NCBI GenBank assembly: GCA_030523725.1
Contig: JAUNHV010000001.1
Span: 300,863 to 364,862, forward strand
DNA from: Synergistaceae bacterium
GTDB taxonomy: Bacteria; Synergistota; Synergistia; Synergistales; Synergistaceae
DNA: 64,000 nt
Direction: 5' to 3'
Notes under the pieces: model-generated
What the model was told of the DNA's origin: nothing
The model's input: only the letters and a program-made list of their open reading frames with translations
Database searches by the model: none
In this document: positions 24,576 to 32,859 of the stretch, piece after piece
How positions within the stretch are numbered: the first letter of the stretch is position 1
Layout of the letters: each line of letters opens with the position of its first letter
Made by a program: the position numbers and the translations under genes

Positions 24576-25994
24576 CTATTGTCTTATAGTAACTCTAAAA
24601 ACTTCTCCTGCACATGCTAATTTGTCACCATTGCTTAATCGTGTAGGAACATTTGGGGCTATTTTGCTTCCGTTTACATACGTTCCATAGGTAGATGAAT
24701 CTGTAACAGTAAAAACGCCAGCGTTAAATGAAATTGTGCAGTGCAGTCTGCTCACGCCCTTTGTATTTGGAGCAAATTGAACCTTGCAAACAGCTGTGTC
24801 TCTGCCAATTGAAGCTGGAAAAGAGTGGAAAGGAATATTCATTCCAGTAAAACTTCCCTGCACACCAGTGAGGGTAAAAACTCCATCAGCCACACGCACA
24901 CCCCCCTGTGGAACCCTCTGCCGTGGTAGCGAATTAGCGAGAAGATTACCACTATTACTTTGTGGACGATGACCAGCCAAACTGACAGAATTATTTTTCC
25001 CCTTTACCTTGGTTATGTAAACACCTACGGAAATTGCTAACAATATACAAGCAACTACAAGCACAACCAAAATTCCATCAGTGCTACTCTTCCATGAATT
25101 AGCAGACACTGGTTGAACCTCTGAGTTCATTGAGTCTTCAGTATTGTTACCACCGCTATTGCCACAGGCGTCTGTATTATCATCTGCAAAGGCAACAGGA
25201 ATGTGGTTTGCGTTCAAAAATGAAATAACTTCTCCACTTTGAACAGCAAAATTAATTCCTTCGCCTATTGAATGATTTACACCACATGTGTTAACACCAA
25301 TTAGATTACCATGCTTGTCATATAATGCACCACCACTGTTCCCAGGATTTATACTTGCATCAGTTTGAACACAGTAACGACCATTTGCCTCTGCATTTAC
25401 CTTGCTAACAACACCCTTTGTAACAGTATGATCTTTTACCATTTCTTTTCCTAAATCTGTAAATGGAAAACCAACAGCATAAACATCCATCAAAACTTTT
25501 ATTTGGCTATCTTTCAAAAATTTTACGGGCTCGACGCCTGCATTTGCAATCTCAGCAGGCAAAGTAATTAGTGCCAAATCTTTCGCAGCGTTATAATCAA
25601 TAACATTTGTTATAAATTCACCTATTTGTCTGCCTGAGCTATCAAAGAAAATGACATAAAATTGAACATTTGAAATATTAATAGCATATGCCTGCATAAT
25701 GCTTTGTAAGTCATTTGTAGCAATTACATGACAGTTCGTAATTGCACAATCCCCATTTCCTACCATAAAACAACTACCTGTACCTAACGGTACATTTTTG
25801 TTCACTTCTCCCGTATTTCTATCTTGGATATCTGCTACTCTAACAACGAGTCCAACAGAGCTTTTCATCTTGTCTATTGGAATAGTTTCATCTGCCAAAC
25901 ATTTTGAACACAACAATATCAATGGTAAAAATAAAATAGTAGCAAACAAGACAAAATAACTTGTTTGCTTAATGAAATTTTTAATGTATCTCAT
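24576..25994 (-). CDS. Trypsin-like serine protease fused to a cytoplasmic FHA domain
   Basis: A 472-residue fusion. Residues 1-35 form a signal or anchor. A chymotrypsin-fold protease of the HtrA/trypsin-2 type follows, with His89 (TNCHV), Asp139 (AAKDLAL) and Ser220 (NPGNSGGAL), so the catalytic triad is intact. A membrane segment spans about 306-328. The C-terminal FHA domain (about 380-472) has IGRD, SRLHC and a TYGTYVNG motif, all that is needed to bind phospho-threonine. With the protease outside and FHA inside, the protein links envelope proteolysis to the kinase circuit. No PDZ domain is seen, unlike HtrA. Confidence 0.93.
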   Translation of the reverse strand: MRYIKNFIKQTSYFVLFATILFLPLILLCSKCLADETIPIDKMKSSVGLVVRVADIQDRNTGEVNKNVPLGTGSCFMVGNGDCAITNCHVIATNDLQSIMQAYAINISNVQFYVIFFDSSGRQIGEFITNVIDYNAAKDLALITLPAEIANAGVEPVKFLKDSQIKVLMDVYAVGFPFTDLGKEMVKDHTVTKGVVSKVNAEANGRYCVQTDASINPGNSGGALYDKHGNLIGVNTCGVNHSIGEGINFAVQSGEVISFLNANHIPVAFADDNTDACGNSGGNNTEDSMNSEVQPVSANSWKSSTDGILVVLVVACILLAISVGVYITKVKGKNNSVSLAGHRPQSNSGNLLANSLPRQRVPQGGVRVADGVFTLTGVQGSFTGMNIPFHSFPASIGRDTAVCKVQFAPNTKGVSRLHCTISFNAGVFTVTDSSTYGTYVNGSKIAPNVPTRLSNGDKLACAGEVFRVTIRQ

Positions 25995-26005
25995 GACTCA
26001 TCCTG

Positions 26006-26671
26006 TTAAAATGTGACACTAAACACTTGATTACTACTGCCAATCTCCAGATAGTCACCATTGTTCAATCTAACTGGTGTATTGGGAGAGAGCATTTGAC
26101 CATTTATAAATGTTCCATAGGTAGAGCTATCTACCACAGTGAAGCCATCGTTAGAATTGTATATTGTGCAGTGAACTCTGCTTACTCCTTCAGTGCCTTC
26201 CGGAAATTGAATTTTACATTGTGATGCATCTCTTCCAATTTTTGCTGGAAAATGATATATAGGCATGGTCATCCCTTGAAAACAGCCTTTTTCTCCAAAC
26301 AAAATAATTTCAGTCCGAGGAGAAGGGGTATTTTCATGCACAATTATTGGTGTAGCACAAGGGGTAGCTACGGCAGTAACATCATCGTCATTATATGGTT
26401 TTCCCCTGTATATATTGAGATTAATAAGGCATTGTTCTGAATAATCATCAGCAGGAATATATCCTTTTGCTACTAATGAGTTTATGTAAATTCTATTATA
26501 CAAAAAGCAAAGGACAAATTGTCCACCAACTATTGTAGTGGTTAAACTAATAAAAAACCAGGCAATGTCTCCGCGAAAAAGTGGCACCAAAAAACCAAAG
26601 AAAAACATAGTCCATGAAAAGCCAACTGGGCAAACACGAACGTGCCCATCTTTTATCAAATTTACAGTCAT
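26006..26671 (-). CDS. Two-TM membrane domain fused to FHA domain
   Basis: A 221-residue protein. The first 90 residues carry the phrase CPVGFSWTMFFFGFLVPLFRGD and two or three membrane segments, resembling DUF2628-type membrane domains. The FHA domain occupies about residues 125-221 (IGRDASQCKIQF, GVSRVHC, STYGTFINGQML). Its FHA core is close to that of the protease-FHA gene next to it, suggesting duplication. A stand-alone copy of the N-terminal domain lies at 59704-59994. It starts 210 bases after the PP2C gene at 26882. Confidence 0.88.
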   Translation of the reverse strand: MTVNLIKDGHVRVCPVGFSWTMFFFGFLVPLFRGDIAWFFISLTTTIVGGQFVLCFLYNRIYINSLVAKGYIPADDYSEQCLINLNIYRGKPYNDDDVTAVATPCATPIIVHENTPSPRTEIILFGEKGCFQGMTMPIYHFPAKIGRDASQCKIQFPEGTEGVSRVHCTIYNSNDGFTVVDSSTYGTFINGQMLSPNTPVRLNNGDYLEIGSSNQVFSVTF

Positions 26672-26881
26672 ATTTACTCATTCCTTCCCTTAACATCTAG
26701 CATTAATTTCAAATGCTGCTTATGTCATCATAACGACATTCTTCTTTTATTTTTGAACTTAATTATGATAATCACTACAGTTGCACCAATCTTCATTTTC
26801 TATATAATACTCCACAAAAATGGTAATTTTGCACGAGAGTGCAACTTAACCCCTTCTCAAATTGTTTTGCTACCAATTAGT
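26672..26881. other. Gap inside the signalling island
   Basis: This 210-base AT-rich gap is the widest break in the island. It contains the perfect palindrome TTGCAC-GAGA-GTGCAA at 26829-26844. I see no convincing coding frame with a ribosome binding site. It may hold a secondary promoter or regulatory site, dividing the island into two transcripts. Confidence 0.4.
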
Positions 26882-27718
26882 TCAATTTAGTACTATCGCT
26901 TTTTCTGTTGCTCGTGAGGTGACCTCAAATTCTCCATCTTCCGCAGAAATTGCAATTGCAGTGCAATTGTCTTGATATGGATTTTCAAGTTTAAGAACAG
27001 CTTCGAGCATATTAGCAGTCCAGTTAGCAGCATCTTGTTCATGAAGAAACAAAAGTTTCTCATCACCAAGAAATTTGTAAAATCCGTCGGAGCAGAGCAA
27101 AATGTCCGTTCCCTTTTTTATAAAATTCTTCTGCACACCGTAGGAAATTTCACGCAATTCTTCAATGCCAATAAAACTTGTTAGTGCTTCTTTCATTGGG
27201 TCAAGGCTTGCTTCTTCTTGACTAATAAGTCCACGCTCAACCTGCTCTTGCAACTGGTTTGCATAAATATGGTCTTTGTTTATCTGCTCTAACTTACCAT
27301 CATGGCAAAGATAAATGTGGCTATCGCCGACAGATACCCAATAAAAGGTGTCATTCCGTAGCAAAACAGCAATGAGCGTTGTGCCACAATCTGACTCGTG
27401 CCCGAGCCTGACTCCTAGCTGTTTTACAACCTCGTTTGCCTCTTGCAAAGCGTTTAACAAGACAGTTAAAAAAGCATCATCGCTTTCCGAATCAGTGAAA
27501 TTGGCACATTGCATACTATAAGAAGTTATAAATCTGTCAACTGCAAGACGCGACGCCTCTGCACCACCAACAAGTCCACCCATTCCGTCACAAAGAACAG
27601 AAAGAAAGCCTTCTCGCTCTAGTGCATACGGATTGTCATATCCATTGAAGCCAAAATCATCCTGTTGTTCTTCTCTCTTGCCAATGTTTCGCACATAGCT
27701 CAATCTATATTTTGGCAT
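26882..27718 (-). CDS. Soluble PP2C-family Ser/Thr phosphatase
   Basis: A 278-residue PP2C phosphatase without membrane segments. Motifs are VRNIGKREEQQDD, LSVLCDGMGGLVGG, TTLIAVLLRNDTFYWVSVGDSHIYLC, ILLCSDGFYKFL and YQDNCTAIAI, covering the metal-binding aspartates. It starts six bases after the coiled-coil FHA gene and probably shares its transcript. A soluble and a membrane-bound phosphatase in one cluster suggests separate substrate pools; this is inference. Confidence 0.95.
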   Translation of the reverse strand: MPKYRLSYVRNIGKREEQQDDFGFNGYDNPYALEREGFLSVLCDGMGGLVGGAEASRLAVDRFITSYSMQCANFTDSESDDAFLTVLLNALQEANEVVKQLGVRLGHESDCGTTLIAVLLRNDTFYWVSVGDSHIYLCHDGKLEQINKDHIYANQLQEQVERGLISQEEASLDPMKEALTSFIGIEELREISYGVQKNFIKKGTDILLCSDGFYKFLGDEKLLFLHEQDAANWTANMLEAVLKLENPYQDNCTAIAISAEDGEFEVTSRATEKAIVLN

Positions 27719-27724
27719 GTACTA

Positions 27725-28831
27725 TTATACTCTCTGTCTAATAGTTGCACCGCCAACATTACTTGTCATGCTTGGAGCATTTTGTGGCAAACCGGAAACA
27801 ACTAGCTCAAGCGTTCCAAGTAAGAGTTTGTCGCCATTGTTTATTTTTGTAGAATTTGTAATGTTTACGCCGTTTAATGCTGTTCCGTTCGTAGACCCAA
27901 GGTCACGAATGTAATACGCCATGCCGTCCGTCCTGACCTCGCAATGGTGACCAGAAACTGTCGGCTCATTGTCGAGCCTCAACCCACAGTCTGGTGCTCT
28001 ACCTATAACAAGACCTATATCAAAATTTGCAGAAAGTTGATTGGCAGCCATTCCATTTTTGATAACTACAAATGAAATAGCGTGTTTTCCACCACCTTGA
28101 TTTGGTATTCTCTGAGTAGCACCAGCATTTTTTTTCTGTGCTTCTTGTTCAGCTTTGTAAGCTTCTATTCTAGATTCTGTTAAAAGTAATTCCTCTTCAA
28201 GTTCTTTTGCACGTTTATGGCGCTTGATAAAAATTACTAACAACGAAATTATAATAATTAAGGCTATACCACAACCAACACTTGTATAAATCAAAGACCT
28301 TTTGTCTTTTTCAGCTTGTCTTTCTGCAGTATTTGCTTGTTCCTGTTTCAAGTTTTCTAATGCTTTTTTTGCATCTGCTTCACCTTTTTTGGCTACCTCT
28401 GCACTTTTTTTTGCATCTTCAGCACTTTTTTTAAGTGCATCATGTTGACGCTTTAACTCAGCTCTTTTACGTTTTAATGCTGCTTCCTGTCTCTTGCGCT
28501 CTTCATTTGAAAGTTTGTCTGCCTTTGCCTTCAGCTCTTTTTCCTTCGCATTGAGAGCCTGTTCTTTTTTGGATAATTCATCTTCTCTTCTGGCTTTTTC
28601 ACGATTTTCAAGTGCCTTTTCTTTATCTTCTACTGCTTTTTCTCTTTTAGATAGCTCAGCTTCTCTTTGCTTTTGCGTATTATTTGTTTCAACTGGCATT
28701 TCAAGAAAATCTGTTTTGTTTTGCTTTTTATTCATATTTTGAAGTGTCGCCGAAAAAGCAGAGCTAGAAATTAAGATACTAAAAATACTAGCCACAACTA
28801 CTGTACATACAAATTTATTTACTCTTTCCAT
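27725..28831 (-). CDS. Coiled-coil membrane protein with C-terminal FHA domain
   Basis: A 368-residue protein from ATG 28831, preceded by GGGAGGG. It has an N-terminal signal or anchor (residues 8-27), then a long Lys/Glu/Ala-rich coiled coil (about 50-165, repeats such as LSKREKAVEDKEKALENREK), a membrane segment (about 185-207), a second short coiled coil, and an FHA domain (about 260-350: VIGRAPDCGLRLDN, SGHHCEV, LGSTNGTALNG). The coiled coil would be outside and FHA inside. The tail ends GGATIRQRV. It overlaps the zinc-ribbon FHA gene by 13 bases, so the two FHA proteins are translationally coupled. Confidence 0.92.
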   Translation of the reverse strand: MERVNKFVCTVVVASIFSILISSSAFSATLQNMNKKQNKTDFLEMPVETNNTQKQREAELSKREKAVEDKEKALENREKARREDELSKKEQALNAKEKELKAKADKLSNEERKRQEAALKRKRAELKRQHDALKKSAEDAKKSAEVAKKGEADAKKALENLKQEQANTAERQAEKDKRSLIYTSVGCGIALIIIISLLVIFIKRHKRAKELEEELLLTESRIEAYKAEQEAQKKNAGATQRIPNQGGGKHAISFVVIKNGMAANQLSANFDIGLVIGRAPDCGLRLDNEPTVSGHHCEVRTDGMAYYIRDLGSTNGTALNGVNITNSTKINNGDKLLLGTLELVVSGLPQNAPSMTSNVGGATIRQRV

Positions 28832-29547
28832 GAAAAACCCTCCCTGCAAAGTGGCTCAAAAAGAAATATACTTGAGCCCATTTTTATTTTATCGTGATAA
28901 TTCAAGGTAATTGCCCCAGTTAAAAGCACTCCATTAACCTTTGTTAAGCCATGAACCTGCCCAGACTGCAAGACGTAATTGTCATCCTCAGGGTCATAAA
29001 ACAATGTAGCGTGCGCTCCACGTGAAACCTGCTCATCCTTCAAAATCACATCTGGCGTAATGTTTCCTCCAATTCTACCAATTGTATTGCCACCAGCACA
29101 AAGTCTGTAATCTTTACCTCTTTCAATTCCTTCAATGCAAACAAACCAACCAACAACAGGGGCAATCTTTTCTTCTTTCGCAGAGCCACCTTTTGACGAC
29201 ATTCTTATTGTAGCACCACCACCAACCGGAGCTGTTGCCCCAAAACCTTGTGGCGTTGGTGAAGCTCCATTTTTCCCAAGAGACACGGTAGCAGCGCCTG
29301 GTGTCCATGGCATGGATGGTGCGCCCGCCCCCATTGGTGTAGTGCCACCTGGGGTAAAAGCTTGCGTTGCCCCAACACCTCCATTTGGTGTAAATGATTG
29401 CGTTTCGCCCACATTTCCTCCCATGGCACCGTTAGGTGTAAAGGCTTGAGTTTCTCCCATACCGCCACCACCTGGCTGGCATATTGGGCAACTACTAAAC
29501 TGATTTGAATCATAAGCATGTCCAAGTGGACAAAATACTCTTGCCAT
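28819..29547 (-). CDS. FHA-domain protein with zinc-ribbon-like N-terminus and TQ repeats
   Basis: A 242-residue cytoplasmic protein. Residues 6-23 form a possible zinc site (CPLGH then CPIC). Residues 30-70 hold three repeats of a GETQAFTPNG-type unit (TQ at 33, 49 and 61), then a Gly/Pro-rich linker with GATIR at 111-115. The FHA domain follows (about 135-242: NTIGRIGGNITPDVIL, SRGAHATL, HGLTKVNG). The ETQ-x-F repeats recall the ETTxxF phospho-site of GarA/OdhI proteins, so they may be kinase targets read by FHA domains. GGAGG precedes the ATG. Confidence 0.88.
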   Translation of the reverse strand: MARVFCPLGHAYDSNQFSSCPICQPGGGGMGETQAFTPNGAMGGNVGETQSFTPNGGVGATQAFTPGGTTPMGAGAPSMPWTPGAATVSLGKNGASPTPQGFGATAPVGGGATIRMSSKGGSAKEEKIAPVVGWFVCIEGIERGKDYRLCAGGNTIGRIGGNITPDVILKDEQVSRGAHATLFYDPEDDNYVLQSGQVHGLTKVNGVLLTGAITLNYHDKIKMGSSIFLFEPLCREGFSWKE

Positions 29548-29673
29548 CGTTTATTTTCCTCCTTAGTTCATTTTTATAAAAATTTTATCTATCTCACACA
29601 TCGCACGAGCAAACAGAATTGAAAGCACAATAAAAGCGTTGGCGATGTATCAAAATTAGGGAATTTTACAAAC

Positions 29674-30183
29674 CTATTTTGCTTTATCGCTCATTTCTTC
29701 CTTGAAGCCTGGCTTGTGTTCAACCGTTACTGTGATTAAATTAGCAGCCTTATCATAAACAATTGTCTCTGTGATATCTACACCTTTGTCTCTATCACTA
29801 ACTGTCATAATCGTTTTTGTAGCTGTTTGCTCCGTTTTGGGGAATGCTTTGTAATTTTGCTGCAATTGTTTAGCTAAACCATCCCACATTTGTTTTTCTT
29901 TATTTGACTGCAGAGCTTTTTTCATACCAATAATTTTGTTAAATATATAATCTCTTACCTCACTACGAGTCTGTTCATCAAGCTTCTTTTGATTTTCTTT
30001 CTCTTCTTCTTTTGCTTTTCTTTCCTTCTCTGAACGATCAATTGCACCACCTATCACTGCTATACCTGTGACAGCTGCGTCTGCACCTGTTAAAGCATAA
30101 GCCTTTTGAACTCCAAATGACAATGTTGTTGCAAAAATTGCAATTAACAACATGCTACATAAAGACTTTCTAACAAATTTCAT
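29674..30183 (-). CDS. Secreted protein of unknown function
   Basis: A 169-residue protein. A signal peptide (MKFVRKSLCSMLLIAIFATTLSF, cleavage near AYA-LTG, residue 30) is followed by a Gly/Ala-rich helix (ADAAVTGIAVIGGAID) that could be membrane-active. Next comes a strongly charged coiled-coil region (SEKERKAKEEEKENQKKL), then a compact C-terminal part. I recognise no family. GGAGG precedes the ATG. It lies between the kinase at 30225 and the FHA pair, all on the same strand, so it is probably a periplasmic component or target of the island. Confidence 0.75.
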   Translation of the reverse strand: MKFVRKSLCSMLLIAIFATTLSFGVQKAYALTGADAAVTGIAVIGGAIDRSEKERKAKEEEKENQKKLDEQTRSEVRDYIFNKIIGMKKALQSNKEKQMWDGLAKQLQQNYKAFPKTEQTATKTIMTVSDRDKGVDITETIVYDKAANLITVTVEHKPGFKEEMSDKAK

Positions 30184-30224
30184 AAATTTCCCCTCCTAAT
30201 ATTTCAAATAATCTGTCAAGTAAA

Positions 30225-32120
30225 TTAAAATATACCTCTCTTAGTGTTTGGATCAACCTTTGGTGCTCTCTGCGCGGCACCAGGAGCTACTCCGAAATCC
30301 ATAGTTTCCTCTTCTTTTTCCCTTCTTCTTCGCTCTTCTTCTCTTTGTGCTTCAATTCTGTTTGCTCGTGCTTCAGCCTCCCTTGCAGCTTGACGAGCCT
30401 GTTCTGCTTCTCGTCTAATTTGGGCTTCTCTCTCTCTTGCTGCATTATTATTGCTGTTATTATTGTTTCGCACCTCCTTTGCTTTTGGTTTTGTCATATT
30501 TTGTTGCTTATTGGCACTTGCTGCATTTCTTTTGTTTATTATGACATTGTAAAGCTCCTTGGCTTTGCCAAAAGAAAGAATGGGCTTTAACACGCCCAAG
30601 GCCTCATCTTCCATAGAACGTGCAATCAAATCTTTTGCTTTGTTATACTCTATGTTGTAGAAGGCTTCTTTGGCACGATTTCTGCTATCTTTATAATCTT
30701 TTATTAGACTAAATAACTCTAATGAACCTTTGTACTCTTTAGCCTGCAATTTTTTCATTGCCTCTTGGTAAATTTGCTCATTACCTTGTTTTCTAGCTTC
30801 AGCAAGAAGATTATTGGTATCCTTAAAATCACCTAGCTCTTCATAAATTGCAATTGCTTCTTTATAATTACCTTCTTTTACATATTTAGCTGCATCTTTG
30901 TATTGTGACATTTTTACCAGCATAGGACTAAAAGCCAAAGTGATGGCAATCACAGCAACACCTGCCACAATAATTCCTAATTTCTTTTTCTTTGCCTTCT
31001 GCAAATTAGCCTTAACAGAATCTATTTTTTTTAGGCATTCATCCACTTTAGAAGCAGAATCTTTATACTCGCCAAGTTTTTTGAAATCATCAACAGCTTT
31101 TTGAAGGGTTGCTATATCGTTGGAGTTTGAACACTGTATTGTTGTGGCATATTGTTTTTCTAGTCTTTCTTCCTTACGTTTTTTTTGCTCTTCGGGTGTA
31201 AGACCACCAAATTTACCCCCCAATGATTCACGCACCTCTGCAATAGTCTGTAAACGTCCGTTAGAATTCATTTCTAACATTTTAACTACAGTATTTACGA
31301 GGTTATCGCTGTAACCTTTTTCGATAAGCTTATCTTTATCAACAACAATTGGATCAGGCTGCTGATACATGAGGGCAGTGGAGCGCCCAGGTGCGTCAGT
31401 TGGTGCTTGACCTGTCATAGCACACCACACGGTAGCACCAAGCGCATAGACATCCGTCCAGGTTCCTTGTCCCTTCCCAGCATTCGAATATTGTTCAATC
31501 GGTGCAAATCCTGGCGTTAGAACGACACTCATACTTTTGGTTTTACCACCAGCATCATGACGAGCTGCCCCAAAATCCAATAAACAAGCTTTACCAGTCT
31601 CTGGATCTAACATTATATTGTCAGGCTTAATATCACGATGCAAAAATTGCTCTTTATGCACACACTCAAGCCCATCCATGGCAGATGTAAACCACGTCAT
31701 AATCTCTTCTTCTGGCATGGTCTTCCCTTCTGCATTCAATTGCTTAATTCTGTGCGAAAGGGTATCCCCTTTTGCAAATTCCATAACAGTATAAGCTGTA
31801 CCATTTGCTTCAAAGTAACCAAGGACTTGGACTATAGCTTCATTCCTAAACTTGCCGAGAGTTTGTGCTTCCTTCAAAAAAGATTCCTTGCCCTGTTCAA
31901 AGTCATTTTCACCGCTAACACTGTACGGTGTAACCGTTCCTGTTTCATTTCTAAGTGCAACACTTTGCGGCAAGTACTCTTTTAATGCTACCGTCTTATT
32001 TGCCTGTGTATCGTAGGCAAGATAAGTTATACCAAATCCACCTTGACCTATTACCTTGTTTACCACATAGCCATTAACATTTGTGCCAACAGCCAACGCT
32101 AATGGGAACTGCTCATCCAT
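30225..32120 (-). CDS. Hanks-type Ser/Thr protein kinase with TPR-like and coiled-coil extracytoplasmic region
   Basis: A 631-residue kinase starting at ATG 32120 (GGAG upstream), first gene of the island. The glycine loop is IGQGGFGITY (24-33), the ATP Lys is Lys48, the catalytic loop HRDIKPDN (161-168), and DFG is at 182-184. A TPR-like segment with the repeated phrase LGEYKDS lies before a membrane segment (about 385-405). After it come more helical repeats (LGDFKDT, IKDYKDS), an Asn-rich linker, a long Arg/Glu/Ala coiled coil (about 545-605) and a short tail. No PASTA domains are present. It starts downstream of a perfect consensus promoter at 32218-32245. Confidence 0.94.
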   Translation of the reverse strand: MDEQFPLALAVGTNVNGYVVNKVIGQGGFGITYLAYDTQANKTVALKEYLPQSVALRNETGTVTPYSVSGENDFEQGKESFLKEAQTLGKFRNEAIVQVLGYFEANGTAYTVMEFAKGDTLSHRIKQLNAEGKTMPEEEIMTWFTSAMDGLECVHKEQFLHRDIKPDNIMLDPETGKACLLDFGAARHDAGGKTKSMSVVLTPGFAPIEQYSNAGKGQGTWTDVYALGATVWCAMTGQAPTDAPGRSTALMYQQPDPIVVDKDKLIEKGYSDNLVNTVVKMLEMNSNGRLQTIAEVRESLGGKFGGLTPEEQKKRKEERLEKQYATTIQCSNSNDIATLQKAVDDFKKLGEYKDSASKVDECLKKIDSVKANLQKAKKKKLGIIVAGVAVIAITLAFSPMLVKMSQYKDAAKYVKEGNYKEAIAIYEELGDFKDTNNLLAEARKQGNEQIYQEAMKKLQAKEYKGSLELFSLIKDYKDSRNRAKEAFYNIEYNKAKDLIARSMEDEALGVLKPILSFGKAKELYNVIINKRNAASANKQQNMTKPKAKEVRNNNNSNNNAAREREAQIRREAEQARQAAREAEARANRIEAQREEERRRREKEEETMDFGVAPGAAQRAPKVDPNTKRGIF

Positions 32121-32217
32121 ATTTTTTTCTCCTTTTCTTTCCAAAATTAATTACAGATTATCCATTGCTAGTCCTAAAATATAAACTTAATCATATTTCT
32201 ATTACGCAATGCCCTAA

Positions 32218-32245
32218 ATTATACCGCAAAAACAATAACTGTCAA
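32218..32245 (-). promoter_or_regulatory. Consensus promoter of the signalling island
   Basis: On the minus strand, TTGACA (32240-32245) and TATAAT (32218-32223) are 16 bases apart, both hexamers perfect. It lies about 100 bases upstream of the first kinase. The inverted heptamers TACGCAA and TTGCGTA flank it at about 32203 and 32265 and might bind a regulator. Confidence 0.8.
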
Positions 32246-32293
32246 ATTATTAATTATGTTTTTTGCGTATTAACGTGCTATATTATCAGCTTT

Positions 32294-32323
32294 TTGCTAT
32301 TCTTTAATATGCCTTGCTAATAT
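32294..32323 (+). promoter_or_regulatory. Likely promoter of the divergent XRE regulator
   Basis: TTGCTA (32294-32299) and TAATAT (32318-32323) are 18 bases apart, 30 bases before the XRE start. It faces away from the island promoter. Confidence 0.45.
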
Positions 32324-32352
32324 ACAATTCCTTTAGTAAGGAGTTGATAAAA

Positions 32353-32790
32353 ATGCTTGGGCAGAACATAAGGAATTTGCGAAAAGAACGGGGAATTACA
32401 CAGGCAGACTTTGCAGAAAAACTTGGCATTTCGCTGGATACAATGTCTCGCTGGGAAAACGAACGGCGTGAACCTCGCTACTCAGACATCCTGAAAATGG
32501 CAGAAATTTTACAAGTTCCACCCTCAAAACTTTTAGAAACTTCTGAAGAAAACACCGCCAATAACATAAGTTTGGAACAGCACAGAAGTGTGAATTGCAC
32601 ACAGATAATAGAAAGAGTAACAAATAACGACACAAAACCAGAAGCCACACAAGAAAGCCAAGACATTTTTTCCCTCATCCTCACTCTAAAAAACAGAATA
32701 AAAAAAGAGGCTCTCTCGCACCACGAATGTGTGGCAGCAAAAGACCTCCTACAGCTTTGCTTACAAACCCTAGAGTCAAAAGACAGTTAA
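32353..32790 (+). CDS. XRE-family transcriptional regulator
   Basis: A 145-residue protein from ATG 32353, with AAGGAG upstream. Residues 1-60 form a classic Cro/CI helix-turn-helix (IRNLRKERGITQADFAEKLGISLDTMSRWENERREP). The C-terminal half is helical with no recognisable ligand domain. It is transcribed divergently from the kinase island across a 230-base region that contains both promoters, so control of the island and of itself is a reasonable inference. Its stop codon is shared with the first copy of the hairpin repeat. Confidence 0.9.
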   Translation: MLGQNIRNLRKERGITQADFAEKLGISLDTMSRWENERREPRYSDILKMAEILQVPPSKLLETSEENTANNISLEQHRSVNCTQIIERVTNNDTKPEATQESQDIFSLILTLKNRIKKEALSHHECVAAKDLLQLCLQTLESKDS

Positions 32791-32831
32791 AAGCCCCAAG
32801 TTGAAAAATTTCATTCAACTCGGGGCTTTTT
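32781..32831 (+). repeat. Hairpin repeat, copy 1 (terminator-like)
   Basis: From AGACAG through AAAAGCCCC, AGTTGAA, a TTTCA loop, TTCAACT and GGGGCTTTTT. It forms a long stem with one internal mismatch and ends in T-runs. Nearly the same sequence recurs at 34891-34941 and 35594-35648. It also acts as terminator of the XRE gene, whose last codons lie within it. Confidence 0.85.
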
Positions 32832-32859
32832 GGTAATGTCTCTATTTGTCACCAAAAAA

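Noticed and set aside
26642..26890. Small plus-strand membrane protein (82 codons) in the island gap
   Set aside because: It starts inside the neighbouring gene on the other strand, has no ribosome binding site and is an AT-rich frame of low coding quality.
29135..29449. Plus-strand frame of 104 codons, Pro-rich, opposite the zinc-ribbon FHA gene
   Set aside because: It mirrors the Gly/Pro-rich repeat linker on the other strand; no start signal, and the minus-strand gene has clear domains.
22367..32120. Type VI secretion regulatory module (PpkA/PppA/Fha)
   Set aside because: The kinases, phosphatases and FHA proteins fit in kind, but no TssB/C, ClpV, Hcp, VgrG or TssJLM homologue is in the window.
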